A stretch of DNA of 62,868 nt. Source: Streptomyces sp. 130 (GTDB lineage: Bacteria; Actinomycetota; Actinomycetes; Streptomycetales; Streptomycetaceae). Shown here piece by piece: positions 16,666 through 25,761 of the stretch; the stretch's first letter is position 1; each line of letters starts with the position of its first letter. The DNA is taken from positions 1 to 62,868 of the forward strand of contig NZ_VJNO01000040.1 of the NCBI RefSeq assembly GCF_007096885.1, given 5' to 3'. The notes beneath the pieces were generated by a model. That model made no database searches. It was not told where the DNA came from and worked only from the letters and a program-made list of their open reading frames with translations. A program made the position numbers and the translations under genes.

Positions 16666-17865
16666 TCAGTCCCCGATCAGCGCGTCCACGAACGCCTCCG
16701 GCTCGAACGGGGCGAGGTCGTCCGGACCCTCGCCGAGCCCGACGAGCTTGACCGGGACGCCCAGCTCGCGCTGGACGGCGATGACGATGCCGCCCTTGGC
16801 GGTGCCGTCCAGCTTGGTGAGGACGATGCCGGTGATGTCGACCACCTCGGCGAAGACCCGCGCCTGCACCAGGCCGTTCTGTCCGGTGGTGGCGTCCAGG
16901 ACGAGCAGCACCTCGTCCAGCGGGCCGTGCTTCTCCACGACCCGCTTGACCTTGCCCAGCTCGTCCATGAGGCCGGTCTTGGTGTGCAGCCGGCCGGCGG
17001 TGTCGATGAGCACCACGTCGGCGCCCTCGGCGATGCCCTCCTTGACGGCGTCGAAGGCGATGGACGCCGGGTCGCCGCCCTCGGGACCGCGCACGGTACG
17101 CGCGCCGACGCGCTCGCCCCAGGTCTGGAGCTGGTCGGCGGCGGCGGCCCGGAAGGTGTCGGCCGCGCCGAGCACGACGCTGCGGCCGTCGGCGACGAGC
17201 ACCCGGGCCAGCTTGCCGGTGGTGGTGGTCTTGCCGGTGCCGTTGACGCCGACGACCATCACGACGCCGGGGGTCTCCAGGCCGCCCTCCGTCTTCACGG
17301 CACGGTCGAAGTCGGTGCCGAGCTGGGCGAGCAGCTCCTCGCGGAGCAGGCCGCGCAGCTCCTCGGGCGTGCGGGTGCCGAGCACGCGGACGCGCTCGCG
17401 GAGGCGCTCGACCAGTTCCTGGGTGGGGGCGACGCCGACGTCGGCGGTGAGGAGGGTGTCCTCGATCTCCTCCCAGGTGTCCTCGTCCAGATTGTCCCGG
17501 GACAGGAGCGCGAGGAGCCCCTTGCCGAGGGTGTTCTGCGAGCGGGCGAGGCGGGCGCGCAGCCGGACGAGCCGGCCGGCGGTGGGCTCGGGCACGTCGA
17601 GCGCGGGGGCGGCGGGCGCCTCGGGCGCCACGGTCTCCGGCTCGGCCTCGGCGGGCGGGGCCGCGACGTCCTCGATGGTGCGGCGCGACTCCTCGCGCGG
17701 CTCTTCGGCCTCCTCGCCGACACGGGGCTCGGCGGGAGGTGTGATGGTCGGCGTGCTCGACGGTGCCGGGGGCAGCTGCTTCTTCTTGCGGCTGCTGACC
17801 ACGAGCCCGCTGATCACGCCGACCGCGACCAGGGCGATGACTACAGCAAGGATGACGAATTCCAT
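16666..17865 (-). CDS. ftsY: Signal recognition particle receptor FtsY
   Basis: FtsY is the SRP receptor GTPase that accepts Ffh-ribosome complexes at the membrane. The product has 399 residues: an N-terminal membrane segment (VILAVVIALVAVGVISGLVV, residues 4-23) followed by SSRKKK, an acidic Pro/Glu-rich linker, the N domain from about residue 95, and the G domain with GVNGTGKTTTTGK, DTAGRLHTKTGLMDEL and LTKLDGTAKGG. The true membrane anchor replaces the peripheral A domain of E. coli and is usual in actinobacteria. The ATG at 17865 follows GGGTGGG. Confidence 0.96.
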   Translation of the reverse strand: MEFVILAVVIALVAVGVISGLVVSSRKKKQLPPAPSSTPTITPPAEPRVGEEAEEPREESRRTIEDVAAPPAEAEPETVAPEAPAAPALDVPEPTAGRLVRLRARLARSQNTLGKGLLALLSRDNLDEDTWEEIEDTLLTADVGVAPTQELVERLRERVRVLGTRTPEELRGLLREELLAQLGTDFDRAVKTEGGLETPGVVMVVGVNGTGKTTTTGKLARVLVADGRSVVLGAADTFRAAAADQLQTWGERVGARTVRGPEGGDPASIAFDAVKEGIAEGADVVLIDTAGRLHTKTGLMDELGKVKRVVEKHGPLDEVLLVLDATTGQNGLVQARVFAEVVDITGIVLTKLDGTAKGGIVIAVQRELGVPVKLVGLGEGPDDLAPFEPEAFVDALIGD

Positions 17866-17976
17866 AACCCACCCAGTATCAGTCACCCGGACCGGCAATC
17901 GGGGAAGGGACGGGTGCGGCACGGACTCGCGGGCTCGCGCCGTCTCGCGGTCGTGAGGCCCGGTATGCCGGAAAGG

Positions 17977-17982
17977 TACGAT
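17977..17982 (+). promoter_or_regulatory. Possible -10 element for a leaderless permease mRNA
   Basis: TACGAT lies 7 bases before the GTG start at 17990, the spacing expected if transcription starts at or next to the start codon. There is no well-placed ribosome site. The -35 is unclear. Confidence 0.4.
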
Positions 17983-17989
17983 CCTGGCC

Positions 17990-19369
17990 GTGGAAACCCG
18001 TGGCCTGGACCCCGTGCCCGACGAGGAGCGCACCGGCCGGGTCCGCGCCCTCTTCCCCACCTGGGCCACGGCCAACATGACCGTGCTGCTCCTCACGGTG
18101 GGCGCGGGGCTCGTCGTGCTGAACGGGCTGAGCTTCTGGCAGGTGCTGGTGGCCTCGGTGGTGGCGCCGCTGATCTCGTTCGGCCTGGTGGGCTTCGTCT
18201 CGCTGGCCGGAAAGCGCGGCGGTGCCCCCGGCCTGGCGCTGTCGCGGGCGGTCTTCGGCGTGCGGGGCAATCTGGCGCCGGGGGCGCTGATCTGGGTGGC
18301 GCGGTGGGGCTGGGAGACGATGAACGCGGTCACCGGCGCGTACGCCCTGCTGACCGTGGGCGATGTGCTGTTCGGGGTCCGGAGCACGCCGACGCTGATC
18401 ATGGCGACCCTGGTCGCTTTCGTGGCGGGCAGCTTTCTGCTGTCGGGGCTCGGGCTGCGGGCGCTGCGGGTGTGCTGCACCTGGTCGGCGTACCTCTTCG
18501 GCGCCTTCAGCGTCCTGGTGCTGGCGCATCTCGTCGTGGCGGTGCCCTGGCGCGCCGTGCTGGACCGGCCGGCGGGGCCGGTGTCGATGGTGGTCGCGGG
18601 CATCGGCACGCTGACGGCCGGGGGGATCAGCTGGGCGCCGTCCGGTCCGGACTTCACCCGCTATCTGCCGCGCGCCTCCTCGGGCCGGGCGATGGTCGCG
18701 GCGACGGTGGGCGGGGCGCTGGTGGTGCTGGTGCCGCTGGTGGTGATGGGGGCGGTGATGGCGGTGCGGACGCCGGAGCTCGCGCTGACCCGTGATCCGG
18801 TCTCCTTCATCGGCGCCCTGCTGCCGACCTGGCTCTCCGTCCCGTATCTGGCCGTCGCGGTCACGGGCATGGTGCTGATCAACGCGCTGTCGATGTACTC
18901 GGCCGGCTTCACCGCGCAGACCCTCGGCTTCACCGTGCCGCGCGCCTGGGCCGTCGGGGTGAACGCGGCGATCAGTCTGTTCCTGGGCGCGCTCCTGATG
19001 ATGGTGGCCAGCAGCTTCATCGACGCCTTCGTGTCGTTCCTGCGCCTGCTCGCGGTGACGTTCTCGGCGTGGATCGGGGTCTTCGCCGCGGACATGCTGC
19101 GCGGCCGTGCCTACGACCCGGTGGGGCTCATGGACACCGGCCGGGGGGACGCGTACTGGTACACGGGAGGCGTGGCCTGGCCCGCCCTCGCCGCGTGGGG
19201 CGCGGGGCTCGCGGTGGGGCTGCTGTTCACCGGCGTGCAGTGGTTCACCGGTCCGCTGGCCGATACCTGGCCGGGCCGCAGCGGCCTGGGCTGGGCGGCC
19301 ACGGCCCTCGTCTCGGGCGGCCTGTACGCGCTGCTGCCGCGCCCGGGCCGCCCCGACGAAGGGTCCTAG
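17990..19369 (+). CDS. NCS1-family permease (cytosine/purine-like)
   Basis: A 459-residue membrane protein of about twelve segments that fits the NCS1 (purine, cytosine, allantoin, hydantoin) transporters. Family-like signatures are TWATANMTVLLL at the N-terminus, GLALSRAVFGVRGN in the region of segment 3, SWAPSGPDFTRYLP and GVFAADMLRGRAYDP. Substrate cannot be read from the sequence; it looks most like the cytosine permease branch. No deaminase or catabolic partner is adjacent. Its TAG stop shares the four bases CTAG with the convergent glcP stop. Confidence 0.85.
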   Translation: METRGLDPVPDEERTGRVRALFPTWATANMTVLLLTVGAGLVVLNGLSFWQVLVASVVAPLISFGLVGFVSLAGKRGGAPGLALSRAVFGVRGNLAPGALIWVARWGWETMNAVTGAYALLTVGDVLFGVRSTPTLIMATLVAFVAGSFLLSGLGLRALRVCCTWSAYLFGAFSVLVLAHLVVAVPWRAVLDRPAGPVSMVVAGIGTLTAGGISWAPSGPDFTRYLPRASSGRAMVAATVGGALVVLVPLVVMGAVMAVRTPELALTRDPVSFIGALLPTWLSVPYLAVAVTGMVLINALSMYSAGFTAQTLGFTVPRAWAVGVNAAISLFLGALLMMVASSFIDAFVSFLRLLAVTFSAWIGVFAADMLRGRAYDPVGLMDTGRGDAYWYTGGVAWPALAAWGAGLAVGLLFTGVQWFTGPLADTWPGRSGLGWAATALVSGGLYALLPRPGRPDEGS

Positions 19370-20790
19370 CCCATCTCCTCCAGCGCCTTGCCCTTGGTCT
19401 CCTTCACGAACTTGAGGACGAAGGGGATCGAGAGCGTCGCGAAGCAGGCGTAGATGATGTACGTGCCCGAGAGGTTCCAGTCCGCGAGGCTCGGGAAGCT
19501 GGCGGTGATCGCCCAGTTGGCGATCCACTGCGCGGAGGCGGCGACGCCGAGCGCGGCGGCGCGGATGCGGTTGGGGAACATCTCGCCGAGGAAGACCCAG
19601 ACCACCACACCCCACGACAGGGCGAAGAAGAGCACGAAGACGTGCGCGGCGACGAGGGCGACCGCGCCCTGGGCGGTCGGCAGCTTCCCGTCGACCAGGG
19701 CGGCGGAGAAGGCCCACGCCTCGAAGGCGAGGGCGACCGCCATGCCGCAGGAGCCGACGAGGGCGAGCGGGCGGCGGCCGACGCGGTCCACCAGGATCAT
19801 CGCGATGACGGTGCCGATGATGTTGATGATCGACGTGGTGAACGACCAGAAGAAGGAGTCGGTCGGGTCGATGCCGACGGACTGCCACAGCGTCGCGGAG
19901 TAGTAGAACGCCACGTTGATGCCGACGAGCTGCTGGAACACCGACAGGCCGATGCCGACCCAGACGATCGGCAGGAAGCCGAAGCGGCTGCCGAGCAGGT
20001 CCTTGAAGGTCGACTTGTGCTCACGGCGCATCGCCGTCTCGATCTCCTCGACCCGGGCGTCCAGGTCGACGCCCTTGCCCTCGACCTCTTCGAGGATCTC
20101 CCGGGCCCGCTCCCGCTTGCCGACGGAGAGCAGGAAGCGCGGCGACTCGGGGATCGCGAAGGAGAGCAGCCCGTAGAGGACGGCGGGGACGACCATCACG
20201 CCGAGCATCCACTGCCAGGCTTCGAGTCCGCCGATCTTGCCGCGCTGGTCGCCGTCGGCGATCTGCAGGATGCCGTAGTTGACGAGCTGGGAGATGGCGA
20301 TGCCGATGACGATCGCGGCCTGCTGGAAGGAGCCGAGGCGGCCCCGGTAGGCGGGCGGTGAGACCTCGGCGATGTAGGCGGGGCCGATCACCGAGGCCAT
20401 GCCGATCGCGAAGCCGCCGATGATGCGCCAGATCGCCAGGTCCCAGAGCGCGAAGGGGAGCGCGGAGCCCACGGCGCTGATGGTGAACAGGACGGCGGCG
20501 ATCTGCATGCAGCGGATGCGCCCGATCCGGTCGGCGATCCGGCCGGCCGTGGCGGCGCCGATCGCGCAGCCGATGAGCGCGATGGCGATGACCTGGGCGA
20601 GCGTTCCCGAACCGATGTCGTAACGGTGGCGGATCGCCTCGACGGCGCCGTTGATCACGGAGCTGTCGTAGCCGAACAGGAAACCGCCCATCGCGGCCGC
20701 GGCGGTGATGAAGATGACATGGCCGAGGTGGTCCGGGTGGGCCGAACGGGCCCCGGACTCCGGTCCGGATCCTGGCGATGTACTGGTCAC
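19366..20790 (-). CDS. glcP: Major facilitator sugar permease GlcP
   Basis: A 474-residue MFS sugar/proton symporter of twelve segments. Sugar-porter motifs are intact: GFLFGYDSSVINGAV, DRIGRIRCM, AYIAEVSPPAYRGRLGSFQQ, PESPRFLL, QQLVGINVAFYY, DRVGRRPL and a final VKETKGKALEEM. In S. coelicolor the gene at this place is the main glucose permease, which feeds glucose for phosphorylation by glucokinase. The GTG at 20790 is preceded by GGGAGG. Specificity for glucose is inferred from family and position. Confidence 0.9.
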   Translation of the reverse strand: MTSTSPGSGPESGARSAHPDHLGHVIFITAAAAMGGFLFGYDSSVINGAVEAIRHRYDIGSGTLAQVIAIALIGCAIGAATAGRIADRIGRIRCMQIAAVLFTISAVGSALPFALWDLAIWRIIGGFAIGMASVIGPAYIAEVSPPAYRGRLGSFQQAAIVIGIAISQLVNYGILQIADGDQRGKIGGLEAWQWMLGVMVVPAVLYGLLSFAIPESPRFLLSVGKRERAREILEEVEGKGVDLDARVEEIETAMRREHKSTFKDLLGSRFGFLPIVWVGIGLSVFQQLVGINVAFYYSATLWQSVGIDPTDSFFWSFTTSIINIIGTVIAMILVDRVGRRPLALVGSCGMAVALAFEAWAFSAALVDGKLPTAQGAVALVAAHVFVLFFALSWGVVVWVFLGEMFPNRIRAAALGVAASAQWIANWAITASFPSLADWNLSGTYIIYACFATLSIPFVLKFVKETKGKALEEMG

Positions 20791-20891
20791 GTAAGGCCTC
20801 CCTGGGGCGGGGCCGCGGCATCGGACATGGGGTGAGCTGATCTCAAGTGGCGCACAACTTCGGCCCCGCCACCACTCGGGTACCCCCGCGC

Positions 20892-23800
20892 TCAGCGAAG
20901 ACGCTGGCTGATCACCTTCGAGACGCCGTCGCCCTGCATCGACACCCCGTACAGGGCGTCGGCGACCTCCATCGTCCGCTTCTGGTGCGTGATGACGATG
21001 AGCTGGGAGCTCTCCTGGAGCTCCTCCATGATCCGGATCAGCCGCTGGAGGTTGGTGTCGTCCAGCGCCGCCTCGACCTCGTCCATGACGTAGAACGGGC
21101 TGGGCCTCGCCTTGAAGATCGAGACCAGCAACGCCACCGCCGTCAGGGACCTTTCGCCGCCGGACAGCAGGGAGAGCCGCTTGACCTTCTTGCCCGGCGG
21201 CCGGGCCTCGACATCCACCCCGGTGGTGAGCATGTGGTCGGGATCGGTCAGGATCAGCCGTCCCTCACCGCCCGGGAAGAGGCGCGAGAAGACGCCCTCG
21301 AACTCGCGCGCCGTGTCCCGGTACGCCTCGGTGAACACCTGCTCGACCCGCTCGTCGACCTCCTTGACGACCTGGAGCAGATCGGCCCGGGTCTTCTTCA
21401 GGTCCTCCAGCTGCTCGGACAGGAACTTGTGCCGCTCCTCCAGCGCCGAGAACTCCTCGAGGGCGAGCGGATTCACCTTCCCGAGTTGCTGATACGCCCG
21501 TTCGGCCGACCGGAGCCGCTTCTCCTGCTCGGCCCTGACGAACGGCCTCGGCCGGTTACGCGGATGCTCCGGGTCCTCCGGCAGCTCCTCGCCCTCGGCG
21601 GGCGGCGAGGGCGGGACCGGCTGGTCGGGCCCGTACTCCGCCACCAGACCGGCCGGCTCGACGCCCAGCTCCTCCAGCGCCCTGGTCTCCAGCTGCTCCA
21701 TCCGCAGCCGCTTCTCGGCCCCCAGCACCTCGCCCCGGTGCACCGAGTCCGTCAGCTTGTCCAGCTCCCCCTTGAGGTCCCGGCCCCGCAGCCGCTCCGC
21801 CGCCAGCTCGCGCTCCCGCTCCCCCTTGGACGCCTCGGCCGCCGCCCGCTCCCGCTCCGCCCGTACGACGGACACCTCGACGTGCGCCAGGAGCTGCCGG
21901 GCCCCCGACGCCACGGCCGCCGCCACCTCCGCCTCGTGGCGCAGCCGGGCGCGCCGCCGCTCGGCCCGGGCCCGCGCCTCGCGCTCGGCGCGCGCGGCCC
22001 GGTCCAGCGAGTCGGCGCGCCCGGCGAGGGCCTTGACGCGTTCCTCGTGCGTACGGACCTGGAGACGGGCCTCCATCTCGGTCTGGCGGGCGTTGGCGCC
22101 GTCGGCCGCGAGCCGGTCGCGCACGCCGGTGTCCGGTTCGTCGTCGGCGCCGTCCCCGGCCGCCTCCTCGGCGACGAGCAGCCGCTCGGCCAGCTCCTCC
22201 GCCTCCTCGGTGGCCCGCTCCAGCGCCTCCTGGGCCCGCGCGGCGGAGGCGTCCATGCGCTCGGCCTCACCGGCGGCGCCCCGCGCCTGTCCGGCCAGCC
22301 GTCCGAGCTGCTGGGCGACCCCGGAGCGCTCCCGCTCGGCGGCCCGGCGCCGCTCCCCCAGCTCCTCGACCAGGGCCGCCGCCCCGTTCCGCCGGCCGGC
22401 CGCGAGCCGCTGGGCCTCGGCCAGTTCGGTGCACCGGACGGCGAGCCCGGCCAGCTCGGCCGCGGCCTCGTCCACGGACGCCTGCACTTCGAGGAGGCTG
22501 GGTGCCCCGGCGGAGCCGCCGTGCGCGAAGTGGGCGGAGAGCAGGTCGCCCTCGCCGGTCACCGCGGTCAGCTCCGGGTGGGCGGCGACCAGGTCCTCGG
22601 CGTCCTCCAGCGTCGCGACGACCACCATGTCCCGCACCAGCCTGCGCACGGCGGCCACCAGTCCGGCGGGTCCGTCGACGAGATCGGCGACGGCGGGGGT
22701 GCCGCCCGGCGCCACGGGCTCCGGTGCCCGGTCGTCGGCCCGCCGCACCCCGCCCAGGAGCAGGGCCGCGCGGCCCGCGTCCTGCTTGCGCAGCAGCCGG
22801 ATCGCCTCGGCCGCCGTGGCCGGGTCGGTGACCGCGACGGCGTCCGCCGCCGCGCCCAGGGCCGCCGCCACCGCGACCTCGTGGCCCGGGGCCACCGTCA
22901 GCAGTTCGGCGGCGGGCCCGAGCAGGCCGGTGAGCCGGTCGCGGGCCGTGAGCAGTGCTCCCGTGCCGTCCTTGCGGCGCAGCCCGAGGGCGAGCGCGTC
23001 GTGCCGGGCCGCCACGGCGGCGCGCTGGCGTTCGGCGGCGGTGGCCTCCTCGCGGGCCCGGGAGTGCGCCGCCTCGGCCTCCTTCAGCGCGCGACGGGCG
23101 GCCTCGTGCTGCTCGCCGAGCTCGGTGTCCCCGGCGTCCAGGCCGTCGACCTCGGCCTTCAGCTCCTCGTACTCCGCCTGGGCGGCGACGGCCCGCTCCC
23201 GGGCCTCGTCGCGCGCGGCGGAGAGCCGGTCGATCTCCGCCTGGGCCGAACCGGCGCGGCTGCGGGCGGCGTTGACCTGGCCGTGCAGCCGGGCGAGCCC
23301 TTCGCGGCGGTCGGCCAGGGCCCGGGCGGCGTCCTTGAGGCGGCGCTCCTCGGCGGCCAAGGCGCGTTCGAGTCCGGCGCGGTGGGAGGCGGTGTCGTCC
23401 AGCGCGTGTTCCGCCGCTTCCAGGGCGGCGGTCAGCTCGGCCTCCTGCTCGCGGATGCGGGCGGCCTCGCGCTCCATGTCCTCGGGGTCGCGGCCCCGGC
23501 GCTCCTCCTCGGGCGGTGCGGTGGCGCTCTTCACCCGGGCGTCGGCCAGCGAGATCGTGCCGCGTACCCGCTCGGCGAGCTGCGACAGCTCGTGCCAGGT
23601 CTGCTGGGCGCGCTGGAGCCGGGGGGTCAGGCGCCGGACCTGGTCCTCCAGTTCGGCCTCCCGGGCGAGGGCGGCCTTGAGCTCCGCCTCGGCGGCCTCC
23701 CGGCGCTGTCTGAGCGCGGCCTCGTCGGCGATCTCGCTGCGCAGGGCGGTGCGCAGCGTCACGAGGTCGTCCGCGAGCAGGCGCAGCCGGGCGTCGCGCA

Positions 23801-24464
23801 GGTCGGCCTGGATGACGGCGGCGCGGCGGGCCACGGCCGCCTGCCGGCCGAGGGGCTTCAGCTGTCTGCGCAGTTCGTCGGTGAGGTCCTGGACCCTGGC
23901 GAGGTTCGCCCCCATCGCGTCCAGCTTCCGCAGCGCCTTCTCCTTGCGCTTGCGGTGCTTGAGGACGCCAGCCGCCTCCTCGATGAAGGCGCGGCGGCCC
24001 ATGGGGTCGGCGTGCAGGACGGAGTCCAGCTGGCCCTGGCCGACGATGACGTGCATTTCGCGGCCGATGCCGGAGTCGGAGAGGAGTTCCTGGATGTCCA
24101 GCAGCCGGCAGGTGTCGCCGTTGATCTGGTATTCGCTGCCGCCGTTGCGGAACATGATCCGCGTAATGGTGACTTCGGCGTACTCGATGGGCAGGGCGCC
24201 GTCGGAATTGTCGATGGTCAGCGAGACCTCGGCCCGGCCGAGCGGCGGCCGGCCGGTGGTCCCGGCGAAGATCACGTCTTCCATCTTGCCGCCGCGCAGG
24301 GATTTCGCGCCCTGTTCGCCCATGACCCAGGAGAGCGCGTCCACCACATTGGATTTGCCCGACCCGTTGGGCCCGACGACGCAGGTGATGCCGGGTTCGA
24401 ATCGCAGCGTCGTGGCGGAGGCGAACGACTTGAAACCGCGCAGGGTCAGGGCCTTGAGGTGCAC
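20892..24464 (-). CDS. smc: Chromosome segregation ATPase SMC
   Basis: SMC, the core of the condensin-like complex with ScpA and ScpB, 1190 residues. The N-terminal head has Walker A GPNGSGKSN and QGQLDSVLHADP. Long coiled coils flank a central hinge around residues 500-680. The C-terminal head has the ABC signature LSGGERSLTAVAL and Walker B FYVMDEVEAALDD. Charged Ala/Glu/Arg coils explain the long open frames on the opposite strand. The GTG start (MHLKALTLRGFKSFA) fits the family. ScpA/B are not in this window. Confidence 0.98.
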   Translation of the reverse strand: MHLKALTLRGFKSFASATTLRFEPGITCVVGPNGSGKSNVVDALSWVMGEQGAKSLRGGKMEDVIFAGTTGRPPLGRAEVSLTIDNSDGALPIEYAEVTITRIMFRNGGSEYQINGDTCRLLDIQELLSDSGIGREMHVIVGQGQLDSVLHADPMGRRAFIEEAAGVLKHRKRKEKALRKLDAMGANLARVQDLTDELRRQLKPLGRQAAVARRAAVIQADLRDARLRLLADDLVTLRTALRSEIADEAALRQRREAAEAELKAALAREAELEDQVRRLTPRLQRAQQTWHELSQLAERVRGTISLADARVKSATAPPEEERRGRDPEDMEREAARIREQEAELTAALEAAEHALDDTASHRAGLERALAAEERRLKDAARALADRREGLARLHGQVNAARSRAGSAQAEIDRLSAARDEARERAVAAQAEYEELKAEVDGLDAGDTELGEQHEAARRALKEAEAAHSRAREEATAAERQRAAVAARHDALALGLRRKDGTGALLTARDRLTGLLGPAAELLTVAPGHEVAVAAALGAAADAVAVTDPATAAEAIRLLRKQDAGRAALLLGGVRRADDRAPEPVAPGGTPAVADLVDGPAGLVAAVRRLVRDMVVVATLEDAEDLVAAHPELTAVTGEGDLLSAHFAHGGSAGAPSLLEVQASVDEAAAELAGLAVRCTELAEAQRLAAGRRNGAAALVEELGERRRAAERERSGVAQQLGRLAGQARGAAGEAERMDASAARAQEALERATEEAEELAERLLVAEEAAGDGADDEPDTGVRDRLAADGANARQTEMEARLQVRTHEERVKALAGRADSLDRAARAEREARARAERRRARLRHEAEVAAAVASGARQLLAHVEVSVVRAERERAAAEASKGERERELAAERLRGRDLKGELDKLTDSVHRGEVLGAEKRLRMEQLETRALEELGVEPAGLVAEYGPDQPVPPSPPAEGEELPEDPEHPRNRPRPFVRAEQEKRLRSAERAYQQLGKVNPLALEEFSALEERHKFLSEQLEDLKKTRADLLQVVKEVDERVEQVFTEAYRDTAREFEGVFSRLFPGGEGRLILTDPDHMLTTGVDVEARPPGKKVKRLSLLSGGERSLTAVALLVSIFKARPSPFYVMDEVEAALDDTNLQRLIRIMEELQESSQLIVITHQKRTMEVADALYGVSMQGDGVSKVISQRLR

Positions 24465-24569
24465 GCCGCCGGACTCTACCTTTCGCTCTCGGTTTCGCTG
24501 ATGAAGGTGCAGGGCACATCAGACGGTAAGGGAAGGGGTGTACGTCCGGGGCAGGGCCTGCGCGGGGCG

Positions 24570-24601
24570 GGAAAAAGAAAGAAGGGACGCCGAAGCGTCC
24601 C
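24570..24601 (-). terminator. Intrinsic terminator of the small coiled-coil gene
   Basis: In the minus direction a 7-bp stem GGGACGC / GCGTCCC closed by a TTCG loop is followed by TTCTTTCTTTTTC. This is a classic intrinsic terminator placed after the gene ending at 24692 and before smc. Confidence 0.9.
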
Positions 24602-24691
24602 TGTGATTCTGCGGATCAGGCGGTGTCGCACACGTACCCGCGGCCTGACGGAGAATGCGGGTGTGCCGTGCGGGTCAGGTCGCCGTGCGGA

Positions 24692-24901
24692 TCAGGTGAG
24701 TGCCGGCTCCGCCTGGGGTACGTCGATGTCGATGCTGTCGAGCAGCGACTGGTGCTGGGCGGCGGCGTTGAGCGCGTCGTTCTCCTCCTGAATCCGTACG
24801 AGCTCGGATTCGAGGTCCTGGACGCGCTGCTGGAGCCGTCGCATCTCGGCGAGGAGTCGCGGGTCGGAACCGCCGACGTAACCGAGAAGCGCCTTTGCCA
24901 T
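24692..24901 (-). CDS. Small coiled-coil protein of unknown function
   Basis: A 69-residue protein. After MAKALLGYVGGSDPRL comes one predicted coiled coil (EMRRLQQRVQDLESELVRIQ) and then an acidic C-terminus (LLDSIDIDVPQAEPAL). The ATG at 24901 is preceded by GGAGG nine bases upstream, which makes translation likely. It lies just upstream of smc but is separated from it by a strong terminator. I do not recognise a named family; a dimeric adaptor role is possible. Confidence 0.8.
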   Translation of the reverse strand: MAKALLGYVGGSDPRLLAEMRRLQQRVQDLESELVRIQEENDALNAAAQHQSLLDSIDIDVPQAEPALT

Positions 24902-25337
24902 GATGGATGGTCCTCCACAATGAGTGACCGACCGATGCGGTGTGGGTCGTGAGGGATCGCACCCGCGGTGTTCGGCAGTGCTCACTGTCACTGCTGTCCT
25001 GCTGCCTACCAGCTCTGCCGAACAGCTGAGGTGCGCGGGGATTTCAGAGTCTCACCAAAAAGTTTGACGGTCAACACGATCACACCCCACAGAGGCGGGC
25101 GTCCCGGGGGCGCGCGGCGGGACGATCATGCGGCGCGGCTCTCCGACGGGGCCCTCAGGGGTACGGAGATCATCCTTAGGGCGGCAGCCTGGCACGCCAA
25201 CCGATTCTTGGCAACCATCAGGACATTCCGCAGGTCATTTCATGTGTATGCGCGACGGGAGCGCATCCGGTCACCGCCCGCCGCGCATCGGACACGGGCC
25301 GGACGCGGGCCCTTGCGAGGGCCTTTCGGGAGCGGTC
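24902..25337. other. Intergenic region upstream of the small coiled-coil gene
   Basis: A 436-base gap between acyP and the small coiled-coil gene, both leftward. Apart from a possible promoter at 25046-25074 I see no gene or strong hairpin. The open frames here have no ribosome sites or family-like sequence. Confidence 0.4.
25046..25074 (-). promoter_or_regulatory. Possible promoter of the small coiled-coil gene
   Basis: On the minus strand TTGACC (25069-25074) is followed after exactly 17 bases by GACTCT (25046-25051). The -35 is good and the -10 is weak. It would give a leader of about 140 bases. Confidence 0.4.
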
Positions 25338-25619
25338 TCAGCGGATCGCGAATCCCTCGTATCCGCCGCGCGGCGTGTCCCATATCTCAGTGACGCCGTC
25401 GACACGGCCGGGTGTGTCGTCGGAGCGGAGCCAGTCGAGAAGACGGTGGCAATTCTCACGCCGGCCCTCCGCCACGACCTGCACCCGGCCATCGTCCAGA
25501 TTGAGGGCGAAACCGGTGAGGCCACCGATCTCCAAAGCGTTTGCCCTGGTGAACCAGCGAAACCCTACTTGCTGTACTCGGCCGCGTACCCAAGCGGTGA
25601 GCCGGACATCTTCGTTCAT
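25338..25619 (-). CDS. acyP: Acylphosphatase
   Basis: Acylphosphatase hydrolyses carboxyl-phosphate bonds. The product has 93 residues with the family motif GRVQQVGFRWFTRANA, which contains the catalytic Arg, and the catalytic-type Asn in GFALNLDDGRVQVVAEG. It ends with GGYEGFAIR, as the family usually does. It is a single gene with no close partner; its neighbour on the right is divergent. Confidence 0.95.
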   Translation of the reverse strand: MNEDVRLTAWVRGRVQQVGFRWFTRANALEIGGLTGFALNLDDGRVQVVAEGRRENCHRLLDWLRSDDTPGRVDGVTEIWDTPRGGYEGFAIR

Positions 25620-25761
25620 GCCCGAACGCTATCGGTCCCCTTGCGTTCGGAGCACGTCCCGGCGAATCGCCATGGCGTACAGTCCCCTCGCAAAAGCTTC
25701 ACTCGTTCGGGTGAGCACGGGCGCCGAAAACGGCGTCCAGGTCGTCAGAAGGGCACAGCAG

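Noticed and set aside
17866..18657. N-terminal extension of ftsY by 264 codons
   Set aside because: FtsY has its membrane anchor directly after the ATG at 17865, which has a ribosome site; the extension overlaps the divergent permease gene.
20847..24791. 1314-codon open frame on the plus strand opposite smc
   Set aside because: It is antisense to a gene with clear Walker A, hinge and ABC motifs. High GC content removes stops from the opposite frame; the sequence is low-complexity Gly/Leu/Arg without domains.
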